DNA of 64,000 nt from Chryseosolibacter sp049791675. GTDB lineage: Bacteria > Bacteroidota > Bacteroidia > Cytophagales > Cyclobacteriaceae. The stretch lies in contig JBARAD010000062.1 of the NCBI GenBank assembly GCA_049791675.1, positions 1 to 64,000 of the forward strand, in the 5' to 3' direction. The notes beneath the pieces are model-generated. The model ran no database searches, was not told the origin of the DNA, and saw only the letters and a program-made list of their open reading frames with translations. Below, piece by piece: positions 54,333-63,442 of this stretch. Numbering within the stretch: the first letter of the stretch is position 1; each line of letters opens with the position of its first letter. The position numbers were made by a program, and so were the translations under genes.

Positions 54333-55982
54333 TTACAACCTGACAACCGCTTTGGCAGCCTCTTTACTGAATGTCAAATCCTTCTTTGCCTTCATCAGAT
54401 AATTATCCTTCAATATAATGTCACCCGACGTTGCGCCTTCGACGTGAATAAAAGTACCTGTTTCGGGAGTTGCCCGTGATTCGCGGATAATTCCGTCTGC
54501 AACCTCATTCAGATGGATCGCAGGAGCCCTGGCATCCTTCAAGCCTTGCCGACCGGAAAAAGAATCGATCACAAAATCAGAAACATGTTCCAGCACCAGC
54601 GCACTCTGCCAGCCCTCTTCGGGCTTATCTTCCGACCATTCAACAGATAGGTCACGGATCTTCAGTCCGCTCACCCTTTCGATCTGAAGAGCATGTGATG
54701 CTCTTTTGTCCTGCGCATTTTCCGGCGTCATGTAAAGCTGCACATTGCTGATGCGTATATTTTCGAGCGGTTGGTCCACGTGACCGGTAATGGTGCTCGT
54801 ACCCATCGGACAGGCAATGACGTTTTCAATAATGATGTCCCGGATTTTTCCCAGCCGTGATGAGTCCCTGCGTTTCTTAAGTACGAATTTGCACATCTCG
54901 GAATCTCCCCACCAGTTCCAATGACGCCGGCTGGTTTCAATGGTCAGGTTGCTGAAGATCACGTTACTCACGGTGGCGCCATCCTGAACATTGATACCGA
55001 AGCCCTTATTCGAATTTCTGATGACGCAATTGCTAAAGACAACGTGGCGTATATCGGCCTCCGTTTCTGTGCCGATCATCAGCGGCGTCGAAGACGAAGT
55101 GAGGATGCAATTTGTTACGGTGATGTTCTCTACAGGATTGGCGGGCTTACCATCGCGTGCGATGGCTTTCAACACAATGGCATCATCCGCAGTAACGATC
55201 ACCGAATCAGATATGGTGACGTTGCGTGAGGAACATATATCAATCCCGTCAGCATTGACACCTTTTTCCAGGTCTGAATAAATGTACACACCCCTCACCG
55301 CCACGCGGTCACAATCATTCAGCCGGACGGTCCACAAAGGGGAATTGACAATGGAAACCCCAGTCAGCAGAAAATCGGTTGAATCATTAATGATCAACAT
55401 GAACGTATTCATCGCCAGGGAACTGCGGTAATAGCGGCGCATATCGATTCCTGCGGCGCGCGCGATTTCAATCTCTTTGCTGATTTCCGGGTCCGCACCG
55501 CGCATGGCGGTGAACTCATACTGCGCAAGGCCATCCAGCGTTCCTCTTCCTGTCACAGCGATGTTCTTTGCATGCTGTGCAAAGATCATTGCCCTGCCAC
55601 CCGTGGTGAAGTCATTCTTATCCTGACTCAGGAATAGTGTTGCACCGGATTCAATGTGCAGGGTCACATGGTCGAGGAGTTGCACGGTTCCCACGGTATA
55701 TTCACCGGGCGGCACATACACAACACCACCGCCCGCCGCATGGCAGGCTTCAACAGCATCCCTGAAGGCTCTTGTCGCATTATCCCTGCGAACACCGGAA
55801 GCTCCAAATCCCTTTACATCAAACACACGCGACGAAGGATCTGCAGCGATGGCCTTTGCATGACTTTCATTGGTCGCTGAAGCGAGAAAGCCAGCCCCCA
55901 GGATTGCCCCTCCATGGGTCATCATCGAACGGCGCGAGGAAACCTTTCCAAGCAAATGGTGTAATATGTTTTTACCATCCAT
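54333..55982 (-). CDS. GH28/pectate-lyase-superfamily right-handed beta-helix protein
   Basis: A 549-aa exported protein with an N-terminal Ser/Arg-rich export signal (SSRRSMMTHGGAILGAGFLAS). The pectate lyase-3 start is FDVKGFGASGVRRDNATRAFRDAV (about residues 54-77). The GH28-like core is NADGIDICSSRNVTI...TADDAIVLKA, matching the N-x-D and DD catalytic motifs of polygalacturonases. The downstream GHG and RIK motifs are not seen in standard form (PLMIGTETEAD and GINVQDGA instead), so the reaction may differ or be lost. First gene of a two-gene unit with the alpha/alpha-barrel lipoprotein. Confidence 0.8.
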   Translation of the reverse strand: MDGKNILHHLLGKVSSRRSMMTHGGAILGAGFLASATNESHAKAIAADPSSRVFDVKGFGASGVRRDNATRAFRDAVEACHAAGGGVVYVPPGEYTVGTVQLLDHVTLHIESGATLFLSQDKNDFTTGGRAMIFAQHAKNIAVTGRGTLDGLAQYEFTAMRGADPEISKEIEIARAAGIDMRRYYRSSLAMNTFMLIINDSTDFLLTGVSIVNSPLWTVRLNDCDRVAVRGVYIYSDLEKGVNADGIDICSSRNVTISDSVIVTADDAIVLKAIARDGKPANPVENITVTNCILTSSSTPLMIGTETEADIRHVVFSNCVIRNSNKGFGINVQDGATVSNVIFSNLTIETSRRHWNWWGDSEMCKFVLKKRRDSSRLGKIRDIIIENVIACPMGTSTITGHVDQPLENIRISNVQLYMTPENAQDKRASHALQIERVSGLKIRDLSVEWSEDKPEEGWQSALVLEHVSDFVIDSFSGRQGLKDARAPAIHLNEVADGIIRESRATPETGTFIHVEGATSGDIILKDNYLMKAKKDLTFSKEAAKAVVRL

Positions 55983-55990
55983 ACATTTTT

Positions 55991-56054
55991 TTTGTAACCG
56001 ACCTCAAGCACGGCGGAGTATTGACATACAATTTATAAGAAAACGCGTTACAAA
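55991..56054. promoter_or_regulatory. Opposed TTTGTAAC sites upstream of the GH28-like gene
   Basis: tttgtaac (55991-55998) and its reverse complement gttacaaa (56047-56054) lie 48 bp apart in the gap between the divergent GH28-like and sensor kinase genes. Flanks extend the similarity (TTTGTAACCG versus TTTGTAACGCG). This could be a paired regulator site. Confidence 0.35.
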
Positions 56055-56170
56055 CAATCGGGGCGCATGTACGATCTTTCACCGGGGTAAGGAAAACGAT
56101 AAAACGCTGTGCCTCCCGACTCATGTAAGAATTAAGTGGTTCACGACAAAAGTGGCGAACAGGACTTTGA

Positions 56171-56178
56171 TATGTTTG
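56171..56178 (+). promoter_or_regulatory. Bacteroidota-type -7 box for the TPR kinase gene
   Basis: tatgtttg matches TAnnTTTG, 13 bp before the preferred ATG at 56192. No TTTG is seen at the -33 position, so the call rests on the -7 box only. Confidence 0.4.
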
Positions 56179-56191
56179 TTATGCATTGACC

Positions 56192-58225
56192 ATGAAACAC
56201 TTTCTATTTCCCTTTCTCATATTGCTTTTGCCTTTCACAGCATCAGGGCAAGGGTCGAAGCAGTTGATTCATGAACTGGAAACGGCAGCGGGTGACTCGG
56301 CTATCATCGGAGCATACCATCAACTCATCAATTACTACCGCTACATCAATGAAGATTCAGCCCTCTTATATGCAAAAGAAGGGCTGGTGTTCGCGGAAAA
56401 GAGGAAATATTTACCAGGGCAAGGCATCCTGCTGAACGCTCTTGGCCAAATAAACGAGCGCCACGGGTTGCTGGACCTGGCCAAAGCGCAATACGAGCAG
56501 GCCAGGGCGATGTTTGTACGGATCGATCACAAAAAGGGAATTGCGTCCACAACGAATGGGCTGGGCGTAATTGCCGGAAAAACCGGTAAGTACGACGAAG
56601 CAACACGACATTTCCTGAAAGCCCTGCAAATCTTTGAAGCGATCAAGGACAAAAGCGGAATTGTGCAGACACATATAAAGCTGGGCGTCTTGAATGATCA
56701 TCTCGGAAATCCGGAGGAGGCCCTGACCTATTATCTGAAGGCCGAAGCATTGAATGCTGAATTACCCTCAACCAACGCTTCTCTGACCCTGCTGAATAAT
56801 ATTGGTATCATTTACGGGAAACGGAATGATATTCCCACGGCCTTGAAATATTTTCATAAGGGCTTAAAAGAAAGCCATGCCAAGGGCTCTACGGGCGTGC
56901 ATATTGCATTGTTGGGAAGTCTGGGAATCGCCTATGAAAAATCGGGAATGCCGGATTCTGCGCGCTATTTCCAGGAACAGGCCCTTTCGAAGGCAAGGGA
57001 GAACAATCTTCCGGAAGAAGAGGCGCGCGCGATGGTGAACATTGCCTCTCTCCTGCGTGCATCCAATCCGCAGAAGAGCCTCCGGCTTTTGTCACAAGCG
57101 CTGGCGATCACTGAGCGTATACAGCATCTAAACCTGATGACAGAAGTGTATGAATCAATGATCAACCTTCATAAAGAAGCAAGTCAATTCGAACAAGCCC
57201 TTGCGTTATCAGAAAAGAGACAACTGCTGAAAGACAGCTTACTAAGCCTTGAGAAGTCCAAAGAGATCGCCAACCTCCATGCCGTTCATGAACTGGCAAA
57301 CCAGGAACGCGAGATCGGCGACCTTGCGGCAAAGAATGAACGATCGATCCTTCAGCGCAATGTGATGATTGCGGTAGCCCTGGTGGCCATGGCCATGATT
57401 GGGATCGGTTGGTACTTCAACAGGAAGATATCGATCCTCAACAGGCAGCTGGTCAGGAAGCAGACCGAATTAAGAAACTCAAATACCGTCAAGGATAAGT
57501 TGTTTTCAATTCTGGGACATGATCTCAGGGCGCCGCTCACGCGGGTGATCGGATTATTGAATGTCCTTTCCCTTCAGCAAAAGACGCCTGATGAAGCAGA
57601 GATCATTGAAAAGTTAAGGCATCAGTCTGTCAACACGCTCGATACGCTGGACAATTTACTGATGTGGGGACAAAGTCAGCTGAAGGGCCTGCGGTTAAAT
57701 CAGCAAATGATCCCCGTACGGGAGCGGATTAAAAAGACCGTCTCGCTGGCGAGCGACTATGCCGGGCAGAAGAACGTGACAATCATCCACAATACCCCCG
57801 CCGATCTGCAGGTATATGCCGATGCCGCGCACTTTGATTTTGTGATCAGGAATCTTCTGTCGAATGCCATCAAATTCTCTCACAGTGATCGTACCGTGGT
57901 ATTAAACGCGTTTCCTTCCGGTGACGAACTGATCTTCAGCATTCAGGATTCGGGGATAGGAATTGCCAGGGAACTGCAGGACCAGATCTTTACTTCCGCT
58001 AACGAAAGTATAAAAGGCACCTGGGAGGAAAAAGGGACCGGCATAGGGCTTATGCTCTGCCGGGAATACATCACAGAAAACGGGGGCAGGATCTGGGTGG
58101 AAAGTGAACCCGGTAACGGCGCTACTTTCTATTTTTCACTTCGCTGCAAGCCTTTGGCTGCGCCCGAAGCGCAGTCCTGTGAAGCCAACACCGGAGTACC
58201 TGAAATTGCATCACCCGTTTCATAG
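56192..58225 (+). CDS. TPR sensor histidine kinase
   Basis: A 677-aa signal-transducing kinase. Signal peptide (FPFLILLLPFTASGQ), then about six to seven TPR repeats in the periplasm (residues about 30-330: AKAQYEQARAMFVRI, KYDEATRHFLKALQIFEAI, TALKYFHKGLKES), a coiled-coil linker, one membrane helix (VMIAVALVAMAMIGIGWYF, about 390-408), HisKA with phospho-acceptor His in ILGHDLRAPLTRV (about 443), and HATPase with N box IRNLLSNAIKFSH and G boxes DSGIGI and GTGIGLML. No response regulator gene is adjacent. Its place beside the glycan locus suggests it may sense the same substrate, by inference. Confidence 0.92.
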   Translation: MKHFLFPFLILLLPFTASGQGSKQLIHELETAAGDSAIIGAYHQLINYYRYINEDSALLYAKEGLVFAEKRKYLPGQGILLNALGQINERHGLLDLAKAQYEQARAMFVRIDHKKGIASTTNGLGVIAGKTGKYDEATRHFLKALQIFEAIKDKSGIVQTHIKLGVLNDHLGNPEEALTYYLKAEALNAELPSTNASLTLLNNIGIIYGKRNDIPTALKYFHKGLKESHAKGSTGVHIALLGSLGIAYEKSGMPDSARYFQEQALSKARENNLPEEEARAMVNIASLLRASNPQKSLRLLSQALAITERIQHLNLMTEVYESMINLHKEASQFEQALALSEKRQLLKDSLLSLEKSKEIANLHAVHELANQEREIGDLAAKNERSILQRNVMIAVALVAMAMIGIGWYFNRKISILNRQLVRKQTELRNSNTVKDKLFSILGHDLRAPLTRVIGLLNVLSLQQKTPDEAEIIEKLRHQSVNTLDTLDNLLMWGQSQLKGLRLNQQMIPVRERIKKTVSLASDYAGQKNVTIIHNTPADLQVYADAAHFDFVIRNLLSNAIKFSHSDRTVVLNAFPSGDELIFSIQDSGIGIARELQDQIFTSANESIKGTWEEKGTGIGLMLCREYITENGGRIWVESEPGNGATFYFSLRCKPLAAPEAQSCEANTGVPEIASPVS

Positions 58226-58822
58226 TTAACGTATCGTCGTCGACTGTTCTGCAATTGCAATATCCCGCTTCACCTGCGGAAGGTATTTTTTCCAGGCAAA
58301 GGTCTCAGCATCCTTGTGGGCATTCCCTTGCCCCGGATGATCAATGTAGGGAACCGCGTGGTAATGGCCGTCTGTTATCTCGCTGATCCGTTCCCAGTGA
58401 TCCAGGCAACGCCTTAATAAATGAACGGCTTTTCGTTTCTCCGATTTTGTCCTGTCAACCGGAAGGTCTGCAACGCTACGCCTGCGCGCAATTTGTCCGC
58501 AAAATTGCGCGACAGGTAAGACCAGGTTTCGAGGTCATCGCGTTCACACGCCAATGTTCCGTTCGCGGTCCGCACCTGCTCAACAAACTGCATCACCGTC
58601 CGGCTATCCGCTTCCAGTGAGTCTGCCAGCATCAGCGGAGAAATTTTTTCTGAGGCAAACGCTTCATTCGCAAGCGCCGCGTTAACATGATCATTAATAG
58701 AGATCATTGCTGGATCGAGTGTCCGGTGGTGAATTAGCTCGTCGCTCAAACGGAGAAGAAAAGATTTGACAGATACATGCTCGTGACGTGAATCGCCCGC
58801 CTTTTGATATCCCTCATGAGCT
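58226..58822 (-). pseudogene. Frameshifted C-terminal fragment of a larger protein
   Basis: Translation of the reverse strand from just after the peptidase stop gives a protein-like sequence without a start codon (EGYQKAGDSRHEHVSVK...) through DDLETWSYLSRNFADKLRAGVALQTFRLTG. Near 58445-58453 the frame changes by one base, and the neighbouring frame continues sensibly (KAVHLLRRCLDHWERISEITDGHYHAVPYID...) to a stop at 58226. One lost base explains it. I do not recognise the parent family with certainty; the style is that of large Bacteroidota glycan-locus proteins. It abuts the kinase stop at 58225. Confidence 0.7.
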
Positions 58823-60502
58823 CTATTTCATATAAGCATCCCGGATGGCCTTAAACTCGGATCCTTCTTTCCATTGCGGCCACCGGTCATCAAAGGATAA
58901 CCTTTTTCCTACCTGGAAAAGAAGCTTCAGGTCGTCGACACCCCCTTCGAAATTCATTCGCGTGGTGTCAAATTCATCCGAAGGCTGATGATAATATTTT
59001 TGCGTATAGGTAACCTTCAGTTGCTCGCCGTATTCTTTTCCTTTCCCTACAAAATCACTTCCTGTCTTCAGATAAAGCGCGGGGATACCGATTTTTGCAA
59101 AATTAAAATGATCCGAACGGAAGTAGTATCCCTTTTCCGCTTCGTCATCAGGAACGGCATAGCGGTTGAGCGAAGCCGCTTCTTTCTCGAGGTATTCGTC
59201 AAGATCAGACTGACCACTGCCGATGACCATCACGTCTTTCATCCTGCCATACGGGTTGATGCCGTCCATGTTGATATTGGCGACCGTTCTTTCTTTGGCA
59301 TAAACTGGATTTTCGGCATAGTAGGCCGAGCCCCAAAGCCCCTGTTCCTCCGCGGTCACGGCGAGGAAGACCACAGATCTTCGCGGCCTGTTCTCCATGT
59401 TGCTGAATGCTTTTGCAATTTCAAGCAGGCCGGCCGTGCCGCTGGCATTGTCAAGCGCTCCGTTATAGATACTGTCACCCGCGGCATCTTTCCTGGCAAT
59501 CCCGAGATGATCCCAATGTGCCGTATAGACAATGTATTCTTCGGCCTTATCGGTGCCGGCAATTTTTCCGATCACATTGTACGATGTATCAAATCTGACA
59601 TCGAGGTCCATCGACAACGATATGCCTGCTCCTAGCGCCCTCCCTTTGAAACCCGGACGGCGCGCTTCTCCCTGGAGCTGATTGAAGTCCATCCCTGCGG
59701 CGGAGAAGATCTTTTCGACCGCTGGTTTCGAGATCCATCCCACACCTTCCGAGAAGAAGGTGTTCCTGCCGCGTGGATCCAGGTACAGGTGCGCGGAATT
59801 CCATGTGTTCTGCAGAACCTGGAACGGATAACCTGCGGGCACGGTATTGTGAACCACCAGGCAACCTTTTGCGCCCTGCCGTGCAGCTTCCTCAAATTTA
59901 TACGTCCACCTCCCATAATATGTCATCGTATTCCCCTTGAAAAATGTAGTGTCTTCACTACCAAAGCCCGGGTCATTGACAAGTACAATAACGACTTTGC
60001 CTTTTACGTCGAGATTTTCGTAGTCATTCCACTGATACTCGGGAGCCACCACTCCAAATCCTGCAAATACAAGTTGTTCATTTTCCCAGTGAATGGATGA
60101 ATCCGTCCTTTCGGAGTTGATTACAAAATCGTGAAAACCCCGCAGGGTAAAATTCCCTTTCGGCGTATGCACGCGCATGATACTGTCCACGGTGGGTGTG
60201 ATCTCCACCATGGGAACTTCTTGTAAATAACGATCACCGTTACCAGGTTCCAGACCGATCGCTTTAAACTGCGCCTGCAGATATTCCAGGGTTTTTTCCT
60301 CCCCCTCCGTGAAAGGTTTGCGCCCCTGAAAGGCATCGGAGGCGAGGACCCTGATATGCTCCTCAAAACCTGTAAGGGAAATCTGGTCGAGTCCGTCCTC
60401 CTGGACATAACCACCTGTTTCTGACGTACCCTTTTCTGAGCAGGATAAGAGAATAAGAGCAAAACACATCGCAAAGGATATTTGTCGGATAACAAGACGC
60501 AT
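58823..60502 (-). CDS. M28 family zinc aminopeptidase-like lipoprotein with PA domain
   Basis: A 559-aa lipoprotein (lipobox LILLSC, Cys about residue 21). A protease-associated domain occupies about residues 130-260 (VKGKVVIVLVNDPGFG, ARQGAKGCLVVHNT). The M28 peptidase domain follows with zinc ligands in YTAHWDHLG (about 328), GALDNASGTAGLLE (about 345), VTAEEQGLWGS (about 383), NMDGINPYG and FRSDHFNFAKIGIPAL. Such enzymes release N-terminal residues from peptides outside the cytoplasm. The stop is followed at once by a decayed fragment of another gene. Confidence 0.92.
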   Translation of the reverse strand: MRLVIRQISFAMCFALILLSCSEKGTSETGGYVQEDGLDQISLTGFEEHIRVLASDAFQGRKPFTEGEEKTLEYLQAQFKAIGLEPGNGDRYLQEVPMVEITPTVDSIMRVHTPKGNFTLRGFHDFVINSERTDSSIHWENEQLVFAGFGVVAPEYQWNDYENLDVKGKVVIVLVNDPGFGSEDTTFFKGNTMTYYGRWTYKFEEAARQGAKGCLVVHNTVPAGYPFQVLQNTWNSAHLYLDPRGRNTFFSEGVGWISKPAVEKIFSAAGMDFNQLQGEARRPGFKGRALGAGISLSMDLDVRFDTSYNVIGKIAGTDKAEEYIVYTAHWDHLGIARKDAAGDSIYNGALDNASGTAGLLEIAKAFSNMENRPRRSVVFLAVTAEEQGLWGSAYYAENPVYAKERTVANINMDGINPYGRMKDVMVIGSGQSDLDEYLEKEAASLNRYAVPDDEAEKGYYFRSDHFNFAKIGIPALYLKTGSDFVGKGKEYGEQLKVTYTQKYYHQPSDEFDTTRMNFEGGVDDLKLLFQVGKRLSFDDRWPQWKEGSEFKAIRDAYMK

Positions 60503-60727
60503 GGTAATGATTTTATTGTTGATTCAATATTCCTGATCGCATCGCAATCGGCGTTTCCGCTCACCTTGACGAAAAGGCTCGCCCGCGTGCGGCGTATCGG
60601 TACCGGTTAATGGTTCCGGAAGGTAAGAACAAAATTCTCAATGGGAAATAGAAAACGAACGCGGGTGGGGCAGAAAAAAACGTGACGGGTTCGCCGCCAG
60701 GAATGGACCATTGGCCGAAGAAGTGGT

Positions 60728-60823
60728 TCAGTCGTTAAAGAACCATGAATAGATCATTAACAAAATGAACAGAAACACAATCAGGAAAGAGGTGATTTCC
60801 TTGCCGCTAAAATATGTCTTCAT
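60728..60823 (-). CDS. 31-aa single-pass membrane microprotein
   Basis: A 31-codon ORF with an ATG at 60823 and a TGA stop at 60728. It starts with a charged head (MKTYFSGKE) and continues as an almost fully hydrophobic helix of about 18 residues (ITSFLIVFLFILLMIYSW), ending FFND. It lies 65 nt downstream of the response regulator gene on the same strand, so it may be a third cistron of the two-component operon. No homologue can be named; the hydrophobic profile and position are the evidence. Confidence 0.55.
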   Translation of the reverse strand: MKTYFSGKEITSFLIVFLFILLMIYSWFFND

Positions 60824-60888
60824 GGGGTTCAGGGTTTTGGTTAGACAAGCGGGGGTCGTGACTTTCTCAAAACAGACATGTTAAATCT

Positions 60889-61545
60889 TTACGCTGAAAT
60901 AATACTATTTTTTATGGCATACCGGATCAGCTCCGAATTGTTGTTCAGGCCGAGTTTGATCAGGATGTGAGTTTTATGCGTTTCAACTGTTTTGACACTG
61001 ATAGACAGTACCTCGGCGATTTCCCTGTTCGATTTACCTGAAGACACCAGCGCCAGCACTTCTGCTTCCCTTTTGGTCAGCTGATTGGGAAGCGCCTTCC
61101 TGGGATTCTTTAATTTTTCAACGGAATAAAAATCCTCAAAAATCAATTTCTTGATTGCATCGTTGAAATACCGCTCACCCTGGTAGACGCTTCTGATCGC
61201 ATCCAGCAGTATACTCTTGCTCACGTTTTTCGGCAGGTATCCGTCCACTCCTGATTTAATGGCGGCCGAAACATATTCTTTGCTGATTTCTACCGTAACC
61301 ATAATGACGCGGATGCTGTCTTCGATTTCCTTGATCCAGCGGGCGGCCTCGATACCGGTCATGCCCGGCATCAGGATGTCCATCAATACAACATCGGGTT
61401 TATTCGATCTGGCGAGATTTATTGCTTCTTCGCCCGAGGCTACCGCCCCGATCACTTCGATGTCGGGTACACCGGCAAGCATGGTCTCAATGCCTTCGCG
61501 TACCAGTTGGTGATCCTCGGTAATAAGTATTTTTATTTTATCCAT
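60889..61545 (-). CDS. NarL/FixJ family response regulator
   Basis: A 218-aa DNA-binding response regulator. Receiver domain: acidic pair EDH near residue 10, phospho-acceptor Asp in VVLMDILMPGMTG (about residue 55), and Lys in YLPKNVS (about 106). The C-terminal LuxR-type HTH is LTKREAEVLALVSSGKSNREIAEVLSIS...VKTVETHKTHIL. Its start overlaps the end of the PAS kinase gene by 8 bp, which marks a coupled kinase-regulator pair. Confidence 0.95.
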   Translation of the reverse strand: MDKIKILITEDHQLVREGIETMLAGVPDIEVIGAVASGEEAINLARSNKPDVVLMDILMPGMTGIEAARWIKEIEDSIRVIMVTVEISKEYVSAAIKSGVDGYLPKNVSKSILLDAIRSVYQGERYFNDAIKKLIFEDFYSVEKLKNPRKALPNQLTKREAEVLALVSSGKSNREIAEVLSISVKTVETHKTHILIKLGLNNNSELIRYAIKNSIISA

Positions 61546-63052
61546 TTCCTGTTAAAACCATCTCTCGGGGAATTGTCACCGTAAAGACAGAACCGCGCCC
61601 CAACACGCTTTCCACCTGTATCGTTCCATTCAAAAGTTCGACCGCTTTTTTTACAATTGACAGTCCAAGTCCGGTACCCTGGATAGGATCTGCTTTTTTT
61701 CCACGGATGAAAGGTTCAAATATCAGGTCGATCTCTTCATCCGGTATGCCGATTCCTTCATCTCTGACTTCAAGTGTGATAAACGCATCATGGTCGAGCA
61801 CGTTCAGCGATATCTCATCTTTTCCGGGTGAGAACTTGATGGCATTCGTCAACAGGTTTATCAGCACATTGCGCAGCAGTTTTTCGTCTGTAACCAGGCA
61901 ACCCAGCGAATTGGTAGAAACACAGATGTGATGCGAGTGCCTGGTGCTGTCGGCCACTTCCTGTACTGCGTCTTTGACAAAATCATCGAGACTGAAGTGC
62001 GTCGGCAAGAGTTTGATACGTCCTTTTTCATTTTTACTGAACGTCAGCACATCCTCGAGAAGGTGATTCATATAGCTGACGTGCTTCTCGATAACCCTTA
62101 CTTTTTCATTGAGTTTCTTGGAGCCGATGGTGGCCGCGTTTCGTTTGATGAAATTTGCGGCAAAATCGATGGAAGACAGCGGCGACCGGAACTCATGTGA
62201 GGCAATAGAAACAAAACGGTTTTTCATTTCCACTGCTTCCTTTTCTTTCTTCAGGACCTTCTGTAGGGCCTCCGTTTTATTTTCAACAAGCTGCTCGAGG
62301 GATTTACGGTAAGCGGTCAATTCCGAAATATCCTGACCGACGAGCGTGGCGCCGATCACCTGTCCATTCGCATTGGTTCGCGGTGTTGCGCTTACCATCA
62401 CAGTGGCCTCACCTCCGTCTTTCTTCAGCAGGGGAAATTCGATTTTTCCCACGGATTCATTTTTCAAAATATGATCCATGAGCTCCTGAAATATGGAAAT
62501 CTTGTTTCTGCTGATCACGGCATCGCACATTTTTTGGGAAAGGACTTCATCTTTACGGAAACCGGTGATCTCGGCACAGTGCGTATTCCATTCTACGATA
62601 TAACCCCGGCTGTCAACGCTGAAAATTACGGCCTGGGCATGTTCCAGCAGATTGCGGAAATCAGCAGCTGCCGTGCGTGAGTTTCTTTCAAAAAGCCTTC
62701 TGCTGGTAATATCCTGCGTAATGATGTTGATGTACCGCAGTTCTCTTTTTATCCCCAACACCGGCACAAAATTGTATTCGAGCGAGACCGTACTCCCCGA
62801 TGCTGTTTGATATTCGGCAAAATTCTTAATGGGCTTTTTCTGTCGTTTTACAGTCTTGATAATGTCCGTGAATGTTTGGCTGTGGTGTTCGCCAACCAAT
62901 GCTGTGAAATGACCTCCCAGGAGGAGCGGTGTTCCTGCAATGGATTTTTGAATGCGGAGGGCCTCATTGTTAAATAATACCACCTGCCCGTTTCCATCAA
63001 TTCTAATAACGGATTCATTCAGGTTATCAAGGATGTCTTTCAGCTCTTCCAT
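61538..63052 (-). CDS. PAS-domain sensor histidine kinase, cytoplasmic
   Basis: A 504-aa kinase with no membrane segment. Two PAS domains (about residues 1-110 and 125-245; LNESVIRIDGNGQVVLFNNEA and AQAVIFSVDSRGYIVEWN), a short coiled coil, HisKA with the phospho-acceptor in IASHEFRSPLSSID (about 291), and HATPase_c with NVLINLLTNAIKFSP, DEGIGIPDEE and GTGLGLSIVKKA. It partners with the overlapping NarL-type regulator. The signal is probably intracellular or diffusible (redox, light or a ligand of the PAS fold); no cofactor-binding residues are evident. Confidence 0.94.
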   Translation of the reverse strand: MEELKDILDNLNESVIRIDGNGQVVLFNNEALRIQKSIAGTPLLLGGHFTALVGEHHSQTFTDIIKTVKRQKKPIKNFAEYQTASGSTVSLEYNFVPVLGIKRELRYINIITQDITSRRLFERNSRTAAADFRNLLEHAQAVIFSVDSRGYIVEWNTHCAEITGFRKDEVLSQKMCDAVISRNKISIFQELMDHILKNESVGKIEFPLLKKDGGEATVMVSATPRTNANGQVIGATLVGQDISELTAYRKSLEQLVENKTEALQKVLKKEKEAVEMKNRFVSIASHEFRSPLSSIDFAANFIKRNAATIGSKKLNEKVRVIEKHVSYMNHLLEDVLTFSKNEKGRIKLLPTHFSLDDFVKDAVQEVADSTRHSHHICVSTNSLGCLVTDEKLLRNVLINLLTNAIKFSPGKDEISLNVLDHDAFITLEVRDEGIGIPDEEIDLIFEPFIRGKKADPIQGTGLGLSIVKKAVELLNGTIQVESVLGRGSVFTVTIPREMVLTGNG

Positions 63053-63442
63053 AGACCAATTTTTTTTATAGCCGCACGCTTTCTATGCTACCTTTTATCA
63101 TGGTTTAAAAAAGTCATGATAGCGAAATGAAACAGCTGAGAGGGTCTTTTGCCTGAGAAGGGTCGTTCGTGAGTCTTCATGAATACGATCATTTCCTTCA
63201 CTAACTGTCATCCCTGCTTCACCGGGGTTGTCCTGCTCGTAGAGACTGGTCAGAAGCCCATCTGATCGGTCAATTCTCTGAAACAATACAACCCCGGCTG
63301 AAGGGAGGAGGGTCAAGGCATTCCAGGTGTGCCTTTTTTTATGTTAAAAACGAGGTTTTACCGCTATTTCCCCCCCTTTGTTTCCCAAGCGACGCAAAAT
63401 CTTTCCCAGTGCAGACATTTCGTTTTCGAACCCCTTCTGTAC
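63053..63442. other. Intergenic region with dyad and long hairpin upstream of the kinase
   Basis: A 390-bp gap between two same-strand genes. It holds a 7-bp perfect dyad (tatcatg 63096-63102, catgata 63115-63121) 43 bp before the kinase start, a possible operator, and the larger hairpin at 63217-63303. ORFs of 72 and 112 codons across it show no recognisable features. Confidence 0.45.
63217..63303. ncRNA. Candidate structured RNA element (multi-helix hairpin)
   Basis: Outer helix: cttca-ccggggttgt (63217-63231) with acaaccccgg-c-tgaag (63288-63303), 15 bp with one bulged C. A 9/8-nt internal loop follows. Inner helices are agaga/tctct (63241-63245, 63275-63279) and ctggtcag/ctgatcgg (63246-63253, 63262-63269, two G-U pairs), closed by an 8-nt loop. 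The strand is undecided. It may be a leader element of the kinase gene or a terminator of the upstream gene. Confidence 0.4.
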
